A stretch of 64,000 nucleotides of DNA from Rehaibacterium terrae (GCF_014202935.1 NZ_JACHHX010000004.1:62001-126000); one strand, 5' to 3'. Counted from the stretch's first letter, positions 1 to 8,840 are shown. Notes: generated by a model from the sequence alone, not told the origin. Made by a program: numbers and translations.

Positions 1-77
1 CCGAGGCCGTGGCCGAGGCGCGCCGCGCCGCAGCCGAGGTGCGGGTGCTGGGCTCGTATCCGGTGGCGTTGCCGTGA
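1..77 (+). CDS. pheA: Prephenate dehydratase / chorismate mutase (P-protein), C-terminal end only
   Basis: Only the last 24 codons are present; the reading frame enters from the left edge and stops at TGA 75-77. The tail reads VRVLGSYPVALP, which matches the C-terminal end of the ACT domain of bifunctional P-proteins, where a VLGSYP motif is typical. The following genes hisC and aroA are the usual neighbours of pheA in Xanthomonadales and many other proteobacteria, which supports the call. The enzyme makes phenylpyruvate from chorismate and is normally feedback-inhibited by phenylalanine through the ACT domain. Identification rests on a short tail plus context. Confidence 0.72.
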   Translation, partial: EAVAEARRAAAEVRVLGSYPVALP

Positions 78-81
78 CAGG

Positions 82-117
82 GCCGGGACCGGGGACCCGG
101 GACCCGTGGCCCGGGAA
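82..117. repeat. Short GC-rich direct/inverted repeat between pheA and hisC
   Basis: The pheA-hisC gap carries iterations of a gggaccc-like unit (gggaccggggacccgggacc...cccggg) with several CCCGGG palindromes. It has no coding character and could form weak hairpins in the pheA-hisC transcript. Similar low-complexity GGGACC or CCGGTTACCGG stretches are seen elsewhere in this window in intergenic DNA (about 56345-56372). Confidence 0.5.
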
Positions 118-157
118 AAGCTCCGCGCCTTCAGCCCCCTGCCCTCAGACCTCGCCA

Positions 158-1276
158 ATGCACGAGAACGACTTCCTCGCCCTGGCCCAGCCCGGCCTGC
201 GCCGGCTCAGGCCCTACGACCCCGGCCACGACATCGTCGCGCTGCGCCGCCGCTTCGGCGCGCGGCTGGTGGAGCTGGGTGGCAACGAGAACCCGCACGG
301 CCCCAGCCCGCGCGCCCGCGAGGCGATCCTCGATGCACTCGGCCAGCTCGCCCGCTATCCCGATCCGCTCGGCGGCGACCTCAAGGCCGCGCTGGCGAAC
401 AAGCTCGGCGTCGATGCCGCACAGATCCTGCTCGGCAATGGTTCGCACGAGCTGCTGATGCAGTTCGCGCAGGCCTTCTGCGGGCCCGAGGCCGGCGTGG
501 TCATGTCGCGCTACGGCTTCGCCGTGTATCCGCTGGCGGCGCTGGCCGCCGATGCGCCGCTGACCGTCGCCGAAGCGCTGCCTGAGGGCCATCCGATGCA
601 CCGCGGCCACGACCTCGACGCGATCCGCGCCGCAGTGGACGAGCGCACGCGGCTGGTCTACCTGTGCAACCCGAGCAATCCGGTCGGCACCTGGTTTCCC
701 AGCGCCGACCTTGAACGCTTCCTCGCCTCGTTGCCCGAGCAGGTGCTGGTCGTCGTGGACGAGGCCTATGCCGAATACGTCGAGGTGCCGGAGCTGCAGA
801 GCGCGCTGACGCTGCTGCCGCGCTTCCCGCGCCTGATCGTCACCCGCACCTTTTCCAAGGGTTACGGGCTGGCCGGGCTGCGGGTTGGTTACGCGGTGGC
901 GCAACCGGGGCTGGTGGCGGTGATGGAGCGGCTGCGCGAGAGCTTCAACGTCAACCTGCCCGGGCTGGCCGCCGCCGAGGCCGCGCTGGCCGACGAGGAG
1001 CACCTGGCCTGGCATGTCGAACAGAACCGCATCGAGCGCGAGTGGCTGAGCACGCGCCTTCGCGACCGCGGTCTGTACGTGCATCCCTCGCAGACCAATT
1101 TCCTGCTGGTGGATTTCGGCCGCGACGCCACGCCGTACGAGGAGGCCCTGCTGGCGCAGGGTGTGGTCCCGCGCCCGATGCGCGGCTACGGCCTGCCGAC
1201 CTGCCTGCGCATCAGCATCGGCACGCGCAGCGAGAACCAGCGGCTGCTGTCGGGGCTGGAGGGAGCCGGCGCATGA
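158..1276 (+). CDS. hisC: Histidinol-phosphate / aromatic aminotransferase (HisC family)
   Basis: A 372-residue class I/II PLP-dependent aminotransferase. The PLP-binding lysine is K234 in the motif TFSKGYGLAGLRVGY; the family's CNPSNPVGT and VVDEAYAEY motifs are present, as is GNGSHELL near residue 90. The frame stays open upstream to base 74, but that stretch is a proline- and glycine-rich translation of the intergenic GC repeat, so the ATG at 158 (MHENDFLAL) is preferred. Between pheA and aroA this copy may serve phenylalanine/tyrosine synthesis (aromatic or imidazole-acetol-phosphate aminotransferase) rather than histidine synthesis; the his operon is not in the window. Its stop overlaps the aroA start (ATGA). 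Confidence 0.9.
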   Translation: MHENDFLALAQPGLRRLRPYDPGHDIVALRRRFGARLVELGGNENPHGPSPRAREAILDALGQLARYPDPLGGDLKAALANKLGVDAAQILLGNGSHELLMQFAQAFCGPEAGVVMSRYGFAVYPLAALAADAPLTVAEALPEGHPMHRGHDLDAIRAAVDERTRLVYLCNPSNPVGTWFPSADLERFLASLPEQVLVVVDEAYAEYVEVPELQSALTLLPRFPRLIVTRTFSKGYGLAGLRVGYAVAQPGLVAVMERLRESFNVNLPGLAAAEAALADEEHLAWHVEQNRIEREWLSTRLRDRGLYVHPSQTNFLLVDFGRDATPYEEALLAQGVVPRPMRGYGLPTCLRISIGTRSENQRLLSGLEGAGA

Positions 1277-2592
1277 GCGGCGCATCGTCCCTGGACTGGC
1301 TCGCCGGCCCGGCCGGCCCGCTGCGCGGCGAACTCGTCGTGCCCGGCGACAAGTCGGTGTCGCACCGCGCGGTGATGCTGGGCGCGATCGCCGAGGGCGT
1401 CACCCGGGTACGCGGTTTTCTCGAAGGTGAGGACACGCGGGCGACGGCGCGCATCCTCGGCCAGCTCGGCGCGCGCATCGAGGCGCCGGCGGCCAGCGAG
1501 CGCATCGTCCACGGCGTCGGCCTGCACGGGCTGCGCGGCTGCGCCGACGACCTGGACTGCGGCAATGCCGGCACCGGCATGCGTCTGCTGGCCGGGCTGC
1601 TGGCGGGGCAGGTCTTCGACAGCCGGCTGGTCGGCGACGCCTCGCTCTCGCGCCGGCCGATGGGGCGGGTGATCGAGCCGCTGGCGCGGATGGGGGCGCG
1701 TATCGAGGCCGCCGAGGGCGGTCGCCCGCCGCTGATAATTCACGGCAACAATGCATTGCAAGGTATTGATTATGAAATGCCTGTGGCCAGCGCGCAGGTG
1801 AAGTCGGCGCTGCTGCTGGCGGGGCTGTACGCGCGCGGGGAAACCAGGGTGCGCGAGCCGCATCCGACCCGCGACTACACCGAACGGATGCTGGCCGCAT
1901 TCGGCTGGCCGGTGGCTTTCCGTCCCGGCGAGGCCGCGCTGAGCGGCGGGCAACGGCTGCGCGCGACCGAGGTCGTCGTCCCGGCGGATTTCTCCTCGGC
2001 GGCGTTCTTCCTGGTCGCCGCCACGCTGGTGCCAGGCTCCGAGCTTCGACTGCGCGCGGTCGGCATCAACCCGCGCCGCACTGGCCTGCTGCACGCGCTG
2101 CGGGCGATGGGGGCGGACATCCGGGTCGAGAACGCGGGCGAGCAGGGCGGCGAGCCGGTGGCCGATCTGGTCGTCCGCCACGCGCCGCTGCGCGGCATCG
2201 AGATCGACACCGCCTGGGTGCCGGACATGATCGACGAGTTCCCGGTCCTGTTCGTGGCCGCGGCCTGCGCGCGGGGACGTACCGTGGTGCGCGGCGCCGC
2301 CGAACTGCGGGTGAAGGAGTCCGACCGCATCGCCGCCATGGCCGAGGGGCTGCGTGCGCTCGGCATCGCCGTCGAGGAGCGTCCCGACGGCGCGGTGATC
2401 GAAGGCGGCCGCTTGCGCGGCGGCGCGGTGGACAGCCGTGGCGACCATCGCATCGCGATGAGCTTCGTGGTGGCGGCGCAGTTGGCCGGCGACCAGGTGC
2501 GGATCGGCGACTGCGCCAACGTCGCGACCTCGTTCCCCGGTTTCGAAGCGCTGGCGCGCGGCGCCGGAATGGGAGTGCGCAGGGCGGGCTGA
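1273..2592 (+). CDS. aroA: 3-phosphoshikimate 1-carboxyvinyltransferase (EPSP synthase)
   Basis: A 439-residue protein of normal family length. It catalyses transfer of enolpyruvyl from PEP to shikimate-3-phosphate, step six of the shikimate pathway, in the cytoplasm. Visible hallmarks are the substrate-binding GDKSVSHRAVML near residue 27, GNAGTGMRLLAGLLAG near 98, and the C-terminal LRVKESDRIAAMAEGL signature. The annotated start is the ATG that overlaps the hisC stop (ATGA), implying translational coupling; the longer open frame upstream lies inside hisC. Usual partners serC-pheA-aroA are replaced here by pheA-hisC-aroA. Confidence 0.97.
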   Translation: MSGASSLDWLAGPAGPLRGELVVPGDKSVSHRAVMLGAIAEGVTRVRGFLEGEDTRATARILGQLGARIEAPAASERIVHGVGLHGLRGCADDLDCGNAGTGMRLLAGLLAGQVFDSRLVGDASLSRRPMGRVIEPLARMGARIEAAEGGRPPLIIHGNNALQGIDYEMPVASAQVKSALLLAGLYARGETRVREPHPTRDYTERMLAAFGWPVAFRPGEAALSGGQRLRATEVVVPADFSSAAFFLVAATLVPGSELRLRAVGINPRRTGLLHALRAMGADIRVENAGEQGGEPVADLVVRHAPLRGIEIDTAWVPDMIDEFPVLFVAAACARGRTVVRGAAELRVKESDRIAAMAEGLRALGIAVEERPDGAVIEGGRLRGGAVDSRGDHRIAMSFVVAAQLAGDQVRIGDCANVATSFPGFEALARGAGMGVRRAG

Positions 2593-2593
2593 G

Positions 2594-3223
2594 TCAGCGT
2601 TCCAGACGGAACGCGATCGGGATCAGCACGCTCGACGGCACCGGTTGGCCGTCGTGCAGCGCCGGCTCGAAGCGCCAGCGCCGCACCGCCGCCACCGCCG
2701 CCGCATCGAGCTGGCGCGCGCCGCTGCCACGCTCCACCTGCACCCGCGTCGGCCGGCCGCGGGCATCCACCTCGACCCGCAGCAGCACCTCGCCCTCGAT
2801 GCGCCGACGCAGCGCCTGCGACGGGTAGCCCGGCGCGGGCTGGTTCGGCAGCGGACGGGCCTGGCGTTCGCTGACGACGACCGTGTCGCCGGGTGTCGAC
2901 GCCGGCGCCTGGTCGACGATGCGCGGGTCGACGTACGGCGGTGGCCGCATCCCTGCCGGTGGCGCTTCCGGAATCGCCAGGTCGGGCGCGGGGCCTGGCG
3001 GCGTCGGCAGCGTCGGCGTGGTCCCCGCGGCGGGTGCCGGGTCGGGCGGGGGCGGAGGCGGGCGGTTCGTTTCCGGCAGGCCGAAACGGAGCAGCCCGAG
3101 CAGCACGCCGAGGGCGAGCGCCAGCGCGAACACGCCTGCAGCCCGCGCGGCCGGGTGGCGGGTGAGGGCACGCCAGCGGTTTCCGGCTTCGTGGGAGGCT
3201 GGGGTCGGCTCGGTCGCGGCCAT
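2594..3223 (-). CDS. TonB-family energy transducer
   Basis: A 209-residue protein with a TonB layout: a short cytoplasmic N-terminus, one membrane helix around residues 23-43, a proline-rich periplasmic linker (PPPPPPDPAPAAGTTP), and a C-terminal TonB domain (PGYPSQALRRRIEGEVLLRV ... AAVRRWRFEPAL). TonB proteins carry proton-motive energy from ExbB/ExbD to outer membrane receptors; exbB and exbD are not here. The start at MAATEP is preferred because the upstream extension has no coding character; no strong ribosome-binding site is seen. It converges on aroA with a one-base gap. A TonB-dependent receptor lies 10 kb away, but a link is only inference. Confidence 0.85.
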   Translation of the reverse strand: MAATEPTPASHEAGNRWRALTRHPAARAAGVFALALALGVLLGLLRFGLPETNRPPPPPPDPAPAAGTTPTLPTPPGPAPDLAIPEAPPAGMRPPPYVDPRIVDQAPASTPGDTVVVSERQARPLPNQPAPGYPSQALRRRIEGEVLLRVEVDARGRPTRVQVERGSGARQLDAAAVAAVRRWRFEPALHDGQPVPSSVLIPIAFRLER

Positions 3224-3326
3224 GCTCGATGGAAGGAGTGGACTGGTCCGAGTAGGCCGCAGAACCGCCAGCCGCCGCAAGTTTCGTTCGTGTGCGTTTG
3301 CCCGCGGGGGCGGGTGGCCGCGATAA

Positions 3327-4666
<1,340 letters not shown>

Positions 4667-4742
4667 GGACACTGCCAGCGGTCAGCAGGCAGGCCGGGAA
4701 CCCAAACCGCTGCGATCCGCCCGGTTCGGCCCGGGTGGAGTT

Positions 4743-5324
4743 TCACGCCGCTCGTGGCAACAGTGCCGGCAGCTCGGCGAGGGCCGCCTTGAGCGCCGCC
4801 TCGCGTTGGGCAGGAGACAGGTTCAGCCCCTCGGCGCGGACGATGTGGAGGTCGTTCACGCCGATGAAGCCGAACACGTGCCGCAGGTAGCTTTCCTGGA
4901 AATCGGCCGGGCTGTCGGCCCCGTACTGGCCGCCGCGTGTGCTGACGACGATCACGCGCTTGTCGCCGGCCAGGCCCTGAGGGCCCTCGGCGGTGTAGCG
5001 GAAGGTCTTGCCGGCGACCACGATGCGGTCGATCCAGGCCTTGAGGGTGGAGGGGATGCTGAAGTTGTACATCGGGGCTCCGATCACCAGCACGTCGGAG
5101 GCCTGAAATTCGGCCAGCACTTCGGCGGCCAGTGCAGCCTGCCGTGGGTCGGCGGCGGTCAGGCTGGCCGCCGTCAGGTGCGGCAGGGGCTCGGCATCGA
5201 GGTCGCGGTAGCGGACCACGACGTTCGGGGCAGTCGACCGCAGGGCCGACACGATGGCGGTCGCGAGCTGGCGGCTGGCCGAGCCGTCGCCCATCGCACT
5301 CGAGTCGATATGCAGTACATTCAT
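4743..5324 (-). CDS. azoR: FMN-dependent NADH-azoreductase
   Basis: A 193-residue flavodoxin-like protein of the AcpD/AzoR family (usual length about 200). It begins with the family's MNVLHIDSSAMGDGSASR phosphate-binding loop and contains the flavin-binding GAPMYNFSIPSTLKAWID and STRGGQYG motifs. These cytoplasmic enzymes reduce quinones and azo compounds by two-electron transfer. Start 5324 is chosen over 5351 because a GGGAG sits 8 bases upstream and family members start at this point. It is divergent from a LysR regulator, the classic arrangement for LysR control of a quinone-responsive reductase. Confidence 0.93.
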   Translation of the reverse strand: MNVLHIDSSAMGDGSASRQLATAIVSALRSTAPNVVVRYRDLDAEPLPHLTAASLTAADPRQAALAAEVLAEFQASDVLVIGAPMYNFSIPSTLKAWIDRIVVAGKTFRYTAEGPQGLAGDKRVIVVSTRGGQYGADSPADFQESYLRHVFGFIGVNDLHIVRAEGLNLSPAQREAALKAALAELPALLPRAA

Positions 5325-5339
5325 GACATTGCTCCCATG

Positions 5340-5425
5340 ATCGTTGCACATGGAGCAACGATAAGATCTGACTTTTCCGGGATAAATGTCCTAAAAAGAC
5401 ATTGATCGTTCTCTTTATGGAACGA
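5340..5425. promoter_or_regulatory. azoR-lysR divergent control region with three inverted repeats
   Basis: Three perfect inverted repeats lie in the 106-base gap: atcgttgc-N7-gcaacgat (5340-5362), aatgtc-N7-gacatt (5385-5403) and tcgttc-N8-gaacga (5406-5425). Dyads of this kind at a LysR-target divergent promoter fit recognition and activation sites for the adjacent LysR protein. The AT-rich segment 5361-5419 is the likely promoter zone for both genes. Confidence 0.7.
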
Positions 5426-5430
5426 GGGCC

Positions 5431-6420
5431 ATGCAGGATCTCAACGATCTCTACTACTTCGCCATGGTGGTCGAGCACGGCGGCTTCGCTGCCGCCGAGC
5501 GCGCGCTGGGCATCCCCAAGTCGCGGCTGAGCCGGCGCATCGCGCAGCTGGAGACCGACCTCGGCGTGCGCCTGCTGCAGCGCTCCACCCGCCGTTTCGC
5601 CGTGACCGATGTCGGCCAGAGCATCTACCGCCATGCCCAGAGCATGATCGAGGAGGCGCGGGCCGCGCGCGAGGTGGTCGACCGCCTCAGCGCCGAGCCA
5701 CGCGGGCTGGTGCGGATGAGCTGCCCGGTGGCGCTGGCGCAGCGGCAGATCGCGCAGATCCTGCCCGACTTCCTCGCCTCGTACCCGCAGGTGCGCGTGC
5801 TGCTGCACGTCAGCAACCGCCGCGTCGATCTGATCAACGAAGGCATCGACATCGCCCTGCGCGTACGCTCGCAGCTCAACGACGACGGCAGCCTGGTGAT
5901 GCGCAGCTTCGGCTCGATCCAGGAGCTGCTGGTCGCCAGCCCCGCCTATCTCGCCCGTCATGGCCGCCCGCGCACGCCCGACGAGCTGCGTGCGCACGTG
6001 AGCCTGAGCATGAGCGAGGAGGAGGGCAAGCAGCGCTGGGACCTGCAGGGCCCCGATGGCGAAACCGTGCGCATCGAGATGCAGCCACGGGTGATGGCGC
6101 ACGACTTCCCCGTGCTGCGCGAGATGGCGGTGCGCGGTCTCGGCATCGCCTTGCTGCCGGAGACAGTCTGCGCCGACCAGGTGCGCACCGGCTCACTGGA
6201 GGTGGTGCTGCCGGACTGGAGTCTGCCGCAGGGCATCTGTCACGCCGTGTTTCCGACCCGGCGCGGCCTGCTGCCGGCCGTGCGCGTGCTGATCGACTTC
6301 CTTGCCGAGCGCCTGCCGCCGCTCATCGAGGCCTCGCGCCTGGATTGCGTCGGCTGCGACGGGCGCAAGGCAGTTTCGCCATCACCGGCCGGCGCGACAG
6401 CCGCCGCGCAAGGCAAGTAA
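5431..6420 (+). CDS. LysR-family transcriptional regulator
   Basis: A 329-residue LysR-type regulator. The winged helix-turn-helix occupies residues about 1-60 (FAAAERALGIPKSRLSRRIAQLE ... LLQRSTRRFAVTD) and the periplasmic-binding-like effector domain about 90-300. It most resembles the large subgroup that controls adjacent oxidoreductases such as azoreductases and quinone reductases. Divergent orientation to azoR and the dyads between them imply direct control of azoR and likely self-repression. The C-terminal 25 residues (after LIEASRLDC) are low-complexity and specific to this protein. The effector is unknown. Confidence 0.9.
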   Translation: MQDLNDLYYFAMVVEHGGFAAAERALGIPKSRLSRRIAQLETDLGVRLLQRSTRRFAVTDVGQSIYRHAQSMIEEARAAREVVDRLSAEPRGLVRMSCPVALAQRQIAQILPDFLASYPQVRVLLHVSNRRVDLINEGIDIALRVRSQLNDDGSLVMRSFGSIQELLVASPAYLARHGRPRTPDELRAHVSLSMSEEEGKQRWDLQGPDGETVRIEMQPRVMAHDFPVLREMAVRGLGIALLPETVCADQVRTGSLEVVLPDWSLPQGICHAVFPTRRGLLPAVRVLIDFLAERLPPLIEASRLDCVGCDGRKAVSPSPAGATAAAQGK

Positions 6421-6503
6421 ACTGCGCATCCGCCGGCGGGCCTCGCGATGGTGGCCGCGCACCAGCGAAGTTTCCCGCCGCGCGATTCAGCAGTACCAGC
6501 AAC

Positions 6504-6667
6504 GCAGAGATGGCCGAGTGGTCGCAGCCCGCGTCGTTTACGATCTGCCGGTGGCAGATCGTGACGCGGGCGAGGGTGAGGGTGACGCGGGCGAGGGTGA
6601 GGCAGGACGCCGAACGGCAGCGCACCAGGGATGGTTGCTCGCCGCGCAACCGGGGAGCATCGAGTAC
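6504..6667 (+). repeat. Repeat unit 1: tRNA-Ser 5' fragment plus hairpin
   Basis: Bases 6504-6521 match the first 18 bases of the intact tRNA-Ser at 6811 with one mismatch, then diverge in what would be the D-loop. There follows a long hairpin at 6528-6570: cccgcgtc + 4-base bulge + acgatctgcc, loop ggt, then ggcagatcgt + gacgcggg (18 base pairs). This unit holds an exact 21-base tandem duplication (6561-6581 and 6582-6602) absent from unit 2. Unit length is 164 bases. Confidence 0.85.
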
Positions 6668-6810
6668 GGAGAGATGGCCGAGTGGTCGCAGCCCGCGTCG
6701 TTTACGATCTGCCGGTGGCAGATCGTGACGCGGGCGAGGGTGAGGCAGGATGCCGAACGGCAACGCACCAGGGAAGGTTGCTCGCCGCGCGATTCAGGAG
6801 CACCAACTAC
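6668..6810 (+). repeat. Repeat unit 2: tRNA-Ser 5' fragment plus hairpin
   Basis: Bases 6668-6685 are identical to the first 18 bases of the intact tRNA-Ser, followed by the same hairpin (6692-6734) as in unit 1 and a nearly identical 75-base tail. Unit length is 143 bases, shorter than unit 1 by exactly the 21-base duplication. It runs directly into the intact tRNA gene. Confidence 0.85.
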
Positions 6811-6900
6811 GGAGAGATGGCCGAGTGGTTTAAGGCAGCGGTCTTGAAAACCGCCAGGGGCGAAAGCCTCTCGTGGGTTCGAATCCCACTCTCTCCGCCA
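6811..6900 (+). tRNA. serT: tRNA-Ser(UGA)
   Basis: A 90-base class II tRNA with encoded CCA. The acceptor stem pairs ggagaga (6811-6817) with tctctcc (6890-6896), followed by discriminator G and CCA. The anticodon stem gcggt/accgc encloses the loop cttgaaa, giving anticodon TGA at 6845-6847. A long variable arm (about 6856-6873) and the T-arm ggttcgaatcc are present, as expected for serine tRNAs. It reads UCA and probably other UCN codons. Two truncated copies of its 5' end lie just upstream. Confidence 0.97.
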
Positions 6901-6923
6901 CTTTCCGGCAGCGCCATCACGGC

Positions 6924-7547
6924 ATGCTTGGCGATGATGCGACGACGGCCCGCCTCCCCTTGAAGACAACCTCCATCCTCTGGCGCCGCCTCGACCAGCC
7001 CGGTCACGAATTCGCTCGGCTGGCGCCGTGCGATGGCGGCTGGCTGCTGTCGGGCGCGGCGGTGCTGGCGGAGGCGGGTGAGCCGTGCCGGCTCGACTAC
7101 CGCATCCGCTGCGATGCGCAGTGGCGAACGCTGGAGGTCGGGATCGAAGGCGTCGTTGGCACGCGCGAGGTCGCGCTGCGTGTCACGGTGGACGAGGCGC
7201 AGCGCTGGTTCGTCGATGGCGTGGAGTGCGCGGCGCTGGCCGGCTGCCAAGACGTCGACCTCGGCTTCAGCCCTTCGACCAATCTGCTGCCGATCCGCCG
7301 GCTCGCGCTGGCAGTGGGCGAGCAGGCGTCGGTACGCGCGGCATGGCTGCGGTTCCCGCAACTCGTGTTCGAGCCGTTGGAGCAGGTCTACCGACGGGTG
7401 GAGGCGAGGCGTTACGGCTACGAATCGGGCGGCGGGAGCTTCCGTGCCGAGCTCGATGTGGACGACGAGGGCTTCGTCGTCCGCTATCCGGATTTTTGGG
7501 AGCGGTTCGCGGCGGGGACCGGTCGAGGTCGGCGACGGCGAGGGTGA
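6924..7547 (+). CDS. Putative glycolipid-binding family protein (DUF1089-like)
   Basis: About 207 residues from ATG 6924, or 195 from a TTG at 6960; the start is uncertain, and codons before residue 13 or so look non-conserved. The body resembles the putative glycolipid-binding family PF06475: ILWRRLDQPGHEF at the start, then LDYRIRCDAQWRT, RRWFVDG-like, DVDLGFSPSTNLLPIRRL and a DDEGFVVRYPDFWERF end. The last dozen residues (GTGRGRRRRG) are translated from an FMN-reductase remnant on the other strand, so the natural C-terminus may have been altered by a deletion. It sits 24 bases after the tRNA-Ser. Function in the cell is not known. Confidence 0.7.
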   Translation: MLGDDATTARLPLKTTSILWRRLDQPGHEFARLAPCDGGWLLSGAAVLAEAGEPCRLDYRIRCDAQWRTLEVGIEGVVGTREVALRVTVDEAQRWFVDGVECAALAGCQDVDLGFSPSTNLLPIRRLALAVGEQASVRAAWLRFPQLVFEPLEQVYRRVEARRYGYESGGGSFRAELDVDDEGFVVRYPDFWERFAAGTGRGRRRRG

Positions 7548-7650
7548 GGTGGTCGAGGCCGTCACCGGCGGGCGCCTGTGCGGCGCGTAGCAGGTCGGTG
7601 TCGCAGGAGCCGGCGCGCAGACTGCCGGAGATTCCGAGGATGCGGTTCAT
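7537..7650 (-). pseudogene. Remnant of an NAD(P)H-dependent FMN reductase
   Basis: On the minus strand the first 35 or so codons read MNRILGISGSLRAGS followed by CDTDLLRAAQAPAGDG, which is the N-terminal phosphate-binding loop and first helix of the NADPH-dependent FMN reductase/chromate reductase family (normally about 180 residues). After about residue 36 the similarity is lost and the frame runs antisense into the 3' end of the preceding gene. The rest of the gene is missing, so this is a truncated remnant. It is the last member of the minus-strand run from the ECF sigma operon. Confidence 0.65.
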
Positions 7651-7716
7651 GGTGGGGCTCGTGCATCGCCGTGCGACGGTACGGGCATACGCTCGCCGTG
7701 AGCTTGACGGGCCCGG

Positions 7717-8250
7717 TCAGTCCCCGCCGGCCATCTCCAGAAGCTTGCTCACGGTGCGCCAGTTGCGCGCGGTGGCCGCCACACCCAGCGCCTTCTCGGC
7801 GCGCTCGGCGAGTCTGGATTTGCCGAAACCGTCGGGCGTGTGCAGATAGAAGGCGTGCTCGCCAAGAACATACCGCTCGCTGCCGCTGCGGTGACGCTCC
7901 AGCGCATCGAGGTCGGGTGCGGTGGCGGGCGCGGCAAGGAAGAACACATGCACGCGGGTCGGCGCGGCGTCGGCTTCCGGGAACGGATTGGCGGCGGCGA
8001 TGGCGCGCAGGCGGGCGGCGTCGAACACCAGCACGTCCGGGGCGAAGCCGCACTCGCGCGCGATGGCGTCGCGCAGCGTGCCGGCCAGCCGGCGCGCATC
8101 GCGATGGCGGAAAACGACGTTGCCGCTCTGGATGTAGGTGCGAACATCCTCGCCGCCGAGCGACTGGATCAGCGCGATCAGCGACTTCATCGGCAGGCTG
8201 CGGGTGCTGCCGACGTTGATGCCGCGCAGCAGGGCGATCCAGGTGTTCAT
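7717..8250 (-). CDS. DUF1697 family protein
   Basis: A 177-residue protein starting MNTWIALLRGINVGSTRSLPM, followed by VRTYIQSGNVVF, GFAPDVLVFDAARL and the C-terminal ATARNWRTVSKLLEMAG. This pattern is diagnostic of the DUF1697 family, whose members are found in many bacteria and whose function is unknown. Its start overlaps the stop of the YigZ-family gene (ATGA), so it is probably translated with that gene in the sigma-factor operon. Confidence 0.88.
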   Translation of the reverse strand: MNTWIALLRGINVGSTRSLPMKSLIALIQSLGGEDVRTYIQSGNVVFRHRDARRLAGTLRDAIARECGFAPDVLVFDAARLRAIAAANPFPEADAAPTRVHVFFLAAPATAPDLDALERHRSGSERYVLGEHAFYLHTPDGFGKSRLAERAEKALGVAATARNWRTVSKLLEMAGGD

Positions 8251-8840
8251 TCGGTCGTCTCCAGCCGGGCCTGTCCGCGCGTGGCGTCGCGGAGGGCGGC
8301 GGCCAGGGCGTCGAGGCGGTCGGCGGGCAGGCGGATGCGCAGGCGCAGGCCGTCGGCGGCGTAGTGTTCGTCGAGCTTCTCGGCCTGGTGCTGGGCGAGC
8401 AGGGTGTGCAGCGTGCCGGCGTGCTCGAAGCCGGCGGCGATGTCGGCTTCGCAGGTGTCGACCAGCGTGATGCGCGGGGCCAGTCGCAGGCACTCGGCGG
8501 CGGCGCCGCCATAGGCGCGCGCCAGGCCGCCGGCGCCGAGCTTAATGCCGCCGAACCAGCGCGTCACCACCACCATCACGCCGTCCAGCCCCTGCCCGTC
8601 GATGGCGGCGAGGATCGGCCGGCCGGCGGTGCCGGCGGGCTCGCCGTCGTCGCTGAAGCGGTAATGCTGCCCGATGCGGTAGGCCCAGCAGTTGTGGGTG
8701 GCGGCGGGGTCGGCGACCCGGTCGAGGAAGGCCAGTGCCGCCTCCGGCGAATCGACCGGCGCGGCCTGCGCCAGGTGACGGCTCTTCTTGACCTCCAGTT
8801 CGAACGAGGCCGGGCCGGCGAGGGTCTGCCGCCGGCTCAT
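8247..8840 (-). CDS. yigZ: IMPACT/YigZ family protein
   Basis: A 197-residue protein of normal YigZ length. The N-terminal UPF0029 domain carries ATHNCWAYRIG, FSDDGEPAGTAGRPIL and VVVTRWFGGIKLGAGGLARAYGGAA, the family signature; a DUF1949-like domain follows (from about residue 125). The eukaryotic homologue IMPACT modulates GCN1-GCN2 signalling; the bacterial role is unsettled. It is joined by ATGA overlaps to the anti-sigma gene upstream and the DUF1697 gene downstream. Confidence 0.93.
   Translation of the reverse strand: MSRRQTLAGPASFELEVKKSRHLAQAAPVDSPEAALAFLDRVADPAATHNCWAYRIGQHYRFSDDGEPAGTAGRPILAAIDGQGLDGVMVVVTRWFGGIKLGAGGLARAYGGAAAECLRLAPRITLVDTCEADIAAGFEHAGTLHTLLAQHQAEKLDEHYAADGLRLRIRLPADRLDALAAALRDATRGQARLETTE

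Larger units (their letters stand above)
6421..6810. other. Non-coding stretch upstream of tRNA-Ser (tandem tRNA-fragment array)
   Basis: No protein gene is supported here; open frames in this stretch arise from the repeats. It holds two repeat units described separately, plus a first partial copy of the same upstream flank at about 6478-6505. All three tRNA-Ser 5' ends are preceded by a related flank of about 30 bases of the form ccgcgcgattcag.ag.acca.c.ac. Confidence 0.75.

Noticed and set aside
6421-6810. Short reading frames in the tRNA-Ser repeat array that encode repeated RDGRVVAARVVYDLPVADRDAGEGE-type peptides
   Set aside because: They translate the tRNA fragment and the hairpin; frames exist on both strands and there is no start signal.
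6504-6810. Array considered as CRISPR
   Set aside because: Only two units, length over 140 bases, and no variable spacers or cas genes.
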